Below are positions 60,338 to 64,000 of a stretch of DNA of 64,000 nucleotides, in pieces. Each line of letters begins with the position of its first letter. The first letter of the stretch is position 1. A program made the position numbers and the translations under genes. This DNA comes from Schizochytrium sp. TIO01 (lineage: Eukaryota; Sar; Bigyra; Thraustochytrida; Thraustochytriidae), in assembly GCA_004764695.1 (NCBI GenBank), contig SMSO01000032.1, positions 2,320,501 through 2,384,500 on the forward strand. Direction: 5' to 3'. The notes beneath the pieces were generated by a model, which saw nothing but the letters and a program-made list of their open reading frames with translations, was not told the origin of the DNA and did no database searches.

Positions 60338-61288
60338 ATGAACTCTTTGGATGTATTTGAAGCTGCTCAAAGAGAAGATGAGAATCAAGATGTCGAAGAT
60401 TTGCAGCACAAAGACCCTGGGCTTCGAGAGCGCAAGCGGCAAAGGTTGAGTGACGAATCAAATATACGAGAAGGCGAGGCTAATGTCAAGGTGGTTGCGG
60501 TAGATGATGGGCTCGACGACGAAAGCAACGCCGGAGGGGAAGATAAAGTTCAAATAATTGATCTTTCATCACCAGTGTCATCGTCACCAAAATCTCCTCC
60601 TGGTGAGGAAATACTAGAAAAGAATACAGAAGAACAGAGAGTTTTTGCAACATTTGTTAAACCTTTATCAAATCTTCCTGCAGCAGGGAGAACAAATAGA
60701 ATAGATCTTAAACTTGACGGTGGTCTCGTCCCTTCACTGATTGTTGTAGACCTGGATCATACGTTGTGGCCTGCAACACTTTTGGCAAATAAGTTCCCTT
60801 CCTTTGAAAGTACTGGAATCGTAGCCGGCGCATGTAGGTGCAAAGACGCAGCCGGCAATTCTGACGAACTGCGATTATATTCAGACGTTGTGAAATTGCT
60901 ATCAGAACTTCAATCACATGGCATAAGACTCGCGATTGCGAGCAGCTCTCCAAGCGCGAAAGTCGCCCAAATAGCCCTCCGAGCACTTGGGGTCTTGAGC
61001 ATGTTCAAGCTTGACTCAATTTGCGTGTTTGCAGGCAATAAAGAACCACATCTGCGCAAGATCATGGAGATGAACAGGGGAGTGAACCCACAAAATATCC
61101 TGTTTTTCGATGACCTAAAGCCTAACATACGAACAGCAGAACGACTCGGCATTTATGCTCATCAAGTAGACAGAGCAAATGGCTTCTGCATATCCGCTTG
61201 GCATACTGCTCTCCGAAACTGGAGAAGCACTAGGGCTACCGCAAACTCGTTTCGTTTGTTCTTCTCCAAGCCAGCGTCTTCCATGTAA
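60338..61288 (+). CDS. MDP-1-like HAD-superfamily phosphatase with disordered SIM-bearing N-terminus
   Basis: 316 residues from a true ATG. Residues about 131-290 form a magnesium-dependent phosphatase-1 (MDP-1) type HAD domain: motif I DLDHT (138-142, followed by LWP as in MDP-1), motif II in ASSSPS (about 201-206), the motif III lysine in GNKEPHL, and acidic FFDDLKPNI (about 256-264). The nucleophile would be Asp138. MDP-1 enzymes dephosphorylate small molecules, sugars or tyrosine in vitro and have been linked to repair of glycated species. The N-terminal 120 residues are acidic and disordered, contain a basic cluster (RERKRQR), and carry IIDLSS (73-78), a SUMO-interacting motif followed by Ser-Pro sites. 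This extension is absent from typical MDP-1 (about 170-180 residues) and suggests nuclear targeting. It is convergent with the villin-headpiece gene. Confidence 0.83.
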   Translation: MNSLDVFEAAQREDENQDVEDLQHKDPGLRERKRQRLSDESNIREGEANVKVVAVDDGLDDESNAGGEDKVQIIDLSSPVSSSPKSPPGEEILEKNTEEQRVFATFVKPLSNLPAAGRTNRIDLKLDGGLVPSLIVVDLDHTLWPATLLANKFPSFESTGIVAGACRCKDAAGNSDELRLYSDVVKLLSELQSHGIRLAIASSSPSAKVAQIALRALGVLSMFKLDSICVFAGNKEPHLRKIMEMNRGVNPQNILFFDDLKPNIRTAERLGIYAHQVDRANGFCISAWHTALRNWRSTRATANSFRLFFSKPASSM

Positions 61289-61493
61289 ACAAGAACGTAT
61301 CAAACCAAACCAGATGTAGCTTAATTTCGACTGTGATTTCGGCACTGCCTAGAGTTCATTAATAATAACATGCAAATTATGATATGATGTTTACCTATTT
61401 ATATTATATATTTTATACATTTGAAGGAAAGTTATGCCTCGTAGAATAAGAAGCAGATTGGCACTGCTACAGCACACATGTGAAAACATGCAT

Positions 61494-62132
61494 TTAGAAA
61501 AGGCCATGCTTCTTTTTCTCACGAATGCGCACAAATTTTGGTAGCATTGCGAAATCTCGTTTCGCCATCCCAAAAAGCTGTTCAAAGGTTTCATTAGTCA
61601 AACGCGTTTCACGTTGAGTAGGGTCAACGTCTCTTGGCCAACAGGCTCCTGCGCGTAGCACCTCAATCGGGTAGTTGCCCTCTGCATCAGGTGGTATGTT
61701 TGGGCAGGGGCGCGCTTCAAGTACTTGTCCAGAACGGAGCTTTTGAAACTCTTGTTTTGATGATTCATGGCTAGCAATGTCCGACTGAAACTTATCAAAT
61801 GTCTCATTACCCAGAGCATTACGAAGCTCTTCTTCAGAATGGCGATCTTTCAGCACAGCGAAATTTCTCCAAATTGCCCTTACACACGCACTTTCCAGAG
61901 CATCGCGGTGAGTAAAGCGGGAGAGCTCGAGGATGTCAAGGATCTCTCTCGAAGACGTGCTAGCTCTCTTGCGCAGCGCATCGTCACAGAGATCTAACAG
62001 TGACTTGGGCATATAGACTCGTTCTTTGGGCCTGCCAAGGTCTTGCTGATTTCCTGAATCTTCTTCTTCCTGCGGCTCACGAGCGAACCCTTGCGCAGCA
62101 TGCCGAGACACCTGCACCCGTGTGCGAACCAT
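61494..62132 (-). CDS. Villin-headpiece protein with BTB/BACK-like helical segment
   Basis: 212 residues from a true ATG. The C-terminus is a villin headpiece: an upstream YPIEVLR...CWPRDVDPTQRE followed by LTNETFEQLFGMAKRDFAMLP and a basic tail ending HGLF, which matches the usual GLF end. It should bind F-actin, although the core Trp and KK residues of the actin-binding patch are partly changed (KFVRIREKKK). Residues about 41-120 (LLDLCDDALRKR...ILDILELSRFTHRDALESACVRAIWRNF) look like the helices after a BTB domain, where a C-x-x-x-I-x-x-N pattern is typical; the BTB fold itself is missing. No gelsolin repeats are present. It is convergent with the MDP-1 gene, with 205 bases between stops. 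Confidence 0.8.
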   Translation of the reverse strand: MVRTRVQVSRHAAQGFAREPQEEEDSGNQQDLGRPKERVYMPKSLLDLCDDALRKRASTSSREILDILELSRFTHRDALESACVRAIWRNFAVLKDRHSEEELRNALGNETFDKFQSDIASHESSKQEFQKLRSGQVLEARPCPNIPPDAEGNYPIEVLRAGACWPRDVDPTQRETRLTNETFEQLFGMAKRDFAMLPKFVRIREKKKHGLF

Positions 62133-63199
62133 TGTGCCTTATTTGTCCTCGATCTGGTGGTGTCCTCTACAGTGGCTCACGCACGATATAAAGTGAATGC
62201 AAGCTTTCGATGATTGATGAGGAGTGAAAAGGACTCGATGTTTGAGGTACCTAAGTAGTAGATAATACTCCACCTAGAGGCAAATTAAAAATATTATATC
62301 TGTTCCGTCCAAGATCCGCGACCCTTCCAGGATTTCGATATCGCTTACATAAGCACTGGCATATTGGGCAGCCTGCCGAAGGGCTTGCAACGAACTTGAA
62401 TGAATGTAAATTGCAGGCTCACATGCAAAAACGAGTGATTTTCAGTAGCCTACATTGCCTATTTCTTCTCCTTCAGACTTTTTAATCGGTATGCCTAGTA
62501 GTCCATGGTTTGTGAAGATAGTAAATGGCAAATTTGTTCCAGGCCAATTGTTGAGCAGTCCCTATCAGGCTGAAAACTACTTCTATACCCAAATCTCACG
62601 CCACGTGTTTCCCTCAAATCGAGAATAATTGCAGTTCTGCTTGCAGTATCAATAATTCGATCATATCTGGTTCAGTTTTAAAAATTAAAGCTAAGCCAGA
62701 AATGATTCTGTACATTTATATCCTTCATCCTCAGTTTGCCAGTTCCCATACCCACCCCTCGTGATCCTCATCACGCTAGCTATTATTTATGTCTTCTCCC
62801 TCCACAATCTTTAGTCTTCTTTTCTCCATCTCTACAACCAAAACGAACTCCACATCGTCACGCTTCTCCCTCACGTCACCTGTGACTACTACGTGTTTTC
62901 CTACCCTTTACTGTATTTACTTTATCAGTAATGGTAAACTCGCCTATTATCAACGCCTAGGTTTCGCTGTTTCTACTCGAGGTACGCCTAGTTAATACTT
63001 TAATTGGCATTGTGAGATTTAAGTTTAAGAAATAAAAAAGGAGAAGAAGAAGAAAAAAGATTATTTGTTTGTTTCGGAAAAAGAGCGTCCGAATTGAAAT
63101 CGAAATCAAACTTGAGATGCAAAGCCAGAACTTGAGCTCAAACCGATTGAGAAACTCGAACAGAGTGGAGGTAGTGTTGCTGCCGTCTGTTTTGCAGAG
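62133..63199. other. Divergent intergenic region before COQ4
   Basis: 1.07 kb between divergent starts. A Ser-rich pyrimidine-biased plus frame at 62789-62995 has a true ATG but no domain. A long minus frame at 62957-63397 is antisense to COQ4. A purine-rich run at 63030-63060 and TTTTGCAG just before the COQ4 ATG are the only signals seen. Confidence 0.5.
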
Positions 63200-64000
63200 A
63201 TGGCTTCTGGATTCAACCGTCTCGGCCTGGCCGTGCGCGAGGCCGTCCGTGCTCTGCGAGATCCCTACCTTGGAGGTGAGTCTGTGGCAGCTGTGGCCGA
63301 GTTGACCGGTGATGTTGCTCTTCGCGAGATGAGGTCGAAACTTTCTAAGCACCCTACTGGCCGTCGCATTCTCTCTGAGCGCCCCGTCCTCGACCAAAAC
63401 TCTGTGGATTTTGCCCGCCTGTCGAAGCTCCCCAAGGACTCCGTCGGAGGCGCATTCGCTGCTTATTTAAACATGCATGGCTTCGAATTCGGCACGCGGC
63501 CTCAGGTTAGGTATGTTGAAGATCCTGAGCTCGCATACATCATGCAGCGCTATCGGGATACGCACGATCTCTTGCATGCTATCTGTGGAGTCCCCGTCAG
63601 TGTCAGCGGCGAGGTCGCCCTCAAGTGGTATGAGATGGCGCAGACTGGCCTTCCAATGACAGCTCTCGCAGCCTTTGCAGGAGGCCTTCGTGCCGAGGCT
63701 TCTATGCGCAGCAGTATCTTCAGCGGAGGGCCTCTCTACAGTCTGCTTGGCAACGGGCCGCCTTCGGAGCTCAGTGCCTACGTCTTCTTCTGTGTTCAAA
63801 TGGCCTCGCGTTCTGACTTCTTTCTGAACATATACTTTGAGGAGTGCTGGGAAGAGAATATCCATGACATGCGCAAAAGAGTTGGCCTTCGAGCGCTCCC
63901 AGACAATCTTGCTAGCCTTGATGCGTCCTTTGATGCATCCAGAATCCCGCTCATGCGCAAGCATTATGAGGCGGCGTTACAGGCCTTGGGACCTGGCCTC
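63200..64000 (+). CDS. COQ4: Ubiquinone biosynthesis protein COQ4, 3' end cut by window edge
   Basis: Open from the ATG at 63200 to the last base (267 codons) with no stop. The zinc-ligand motif HDxxH(x11)E, diagnostic of COQ4, is present as HDLLH (122-126) followed by Glu138, and is embedded in the family sequence PELAYIMQRYRDTHDLLH. Downstream the family features EVALKWYEMAQTGLPM and helical sequence to the edge are kept. The N-terminus carries spaced arginines without acids in its first 12 residues, consistent with a mitochondrial targeting helix. COQ4 is a peripheral inner-membrane protein of the CoQ synthesis complex; it organises the complex and has been reported to act at ring carbon C1. 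Family length is about 265-335 residues, so little is probably missing. Codons are GC-ending. TTTTGCAG immediately before the start could be a splice acceptor in the 5' leader. Confidence 0.95.
   Translation, partial: MASGFNRLGLAVREAVRALRDPYLGGESVAAVAELTGDVALREMRSKLSKHPTGRRILSERPVLDQNSVDFARLSKLPKDSVGGAFAAYLNMHGFEFGTRPQVRYVEDPELAYIMQRYRDTHDLLHAICGVPVSVSGEVALKWYEMAQTGLPMTALAAFAGGLRAEASMRSSIFSGGPLYSLLGNGPPSELSAYVFFCVQMASRSDFFLNIYFEECWEENIHDMRKRVGLRALPDNLASLDASFDASRIPLMRKHYEAALQALGPGL

Overview
This window is nuclear DNA from a eukaryotic microbe. The evidence is spliceosomal GT-AG introns (at least eight in one leucine-rich-repeat gene at 40988-43001), no operons, long intergenic stretches full of microsatellites, and purely eukaryotic proteins: GATOR1 subunit Iml1/DEPDC5, PP2A B55, TMA7, a ZnT5/Msc2-type zinc transporter, a villin headpiece protein, MDP-1 and COQ4. 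A plant-type LRR ectodomain next to opisthokont-like housekeeping genes would suit a heterotrophic stramenopile such as a labyrinthulomycete, but that placement is only a weak inference.

Layout: a partial LRR ectodomain (1-1416, minus, running off the left edge); an 8-kb microsatellite-rich desert; a small spliced minus-strand candidate (9158-9606) divergent from a TLC-domain membrane protein (9800-10543); two minus genes, one uncharacterised (12156-13124) and one Rad7/AMN1-like LRR protein (14434-16065); a split plus-strand Zn-ribbon-like gene (16411-18804); a tandem alpha/beta hydrolase (20454-22607); a DEAD-box RNA helicase (22968-24719, minus); TMA7 (26587-26760); an S28 serine carboxypeptidase (27355-29343, minus); a second 5.8-kb desert; PP2A B55 (35118-36611); a six-pass membrane protein (37530-38288, minus); a ZNHIT3-C-domain-like protein (39151-40797); a nine-exon ribonuclease-inhibitor-type LRR gene (40988-43001, minus); a UBA-like/SIM protein (44532-45905, minus); Iml1/DEPDC5 with an 82-glutamine tract (47784-55031); a ZnT5-like transporter in two exons (55333-58189, minus); an MDP-1-like HAD phosphatase (60338-61288); a BACK-like/villin-headpiece protein (61494-62132, minus); and COQ4, running off the right edge (63200-64000).

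Most genes alternate strands and sit tail-to-tail with small gaps (190-600 bases in five of seven pairs). The long gaps are head-to-head and hold nearly all of the simple repeats. There is no operon or obvious shared pathway. Two regulators of growth signalling (Iml1 of GATOR1/TORC1 and PP2A B55) lie in the window, but nothing in the sequence links them. The most notable items are the LRR gene whose repeats are single 28-codon exons with uniform phase-2 introns, the hydrolase with a degenerate second active site, the DEP-less Iml1 with its long polyQ, and small genes visible only when very short introns are allowed.
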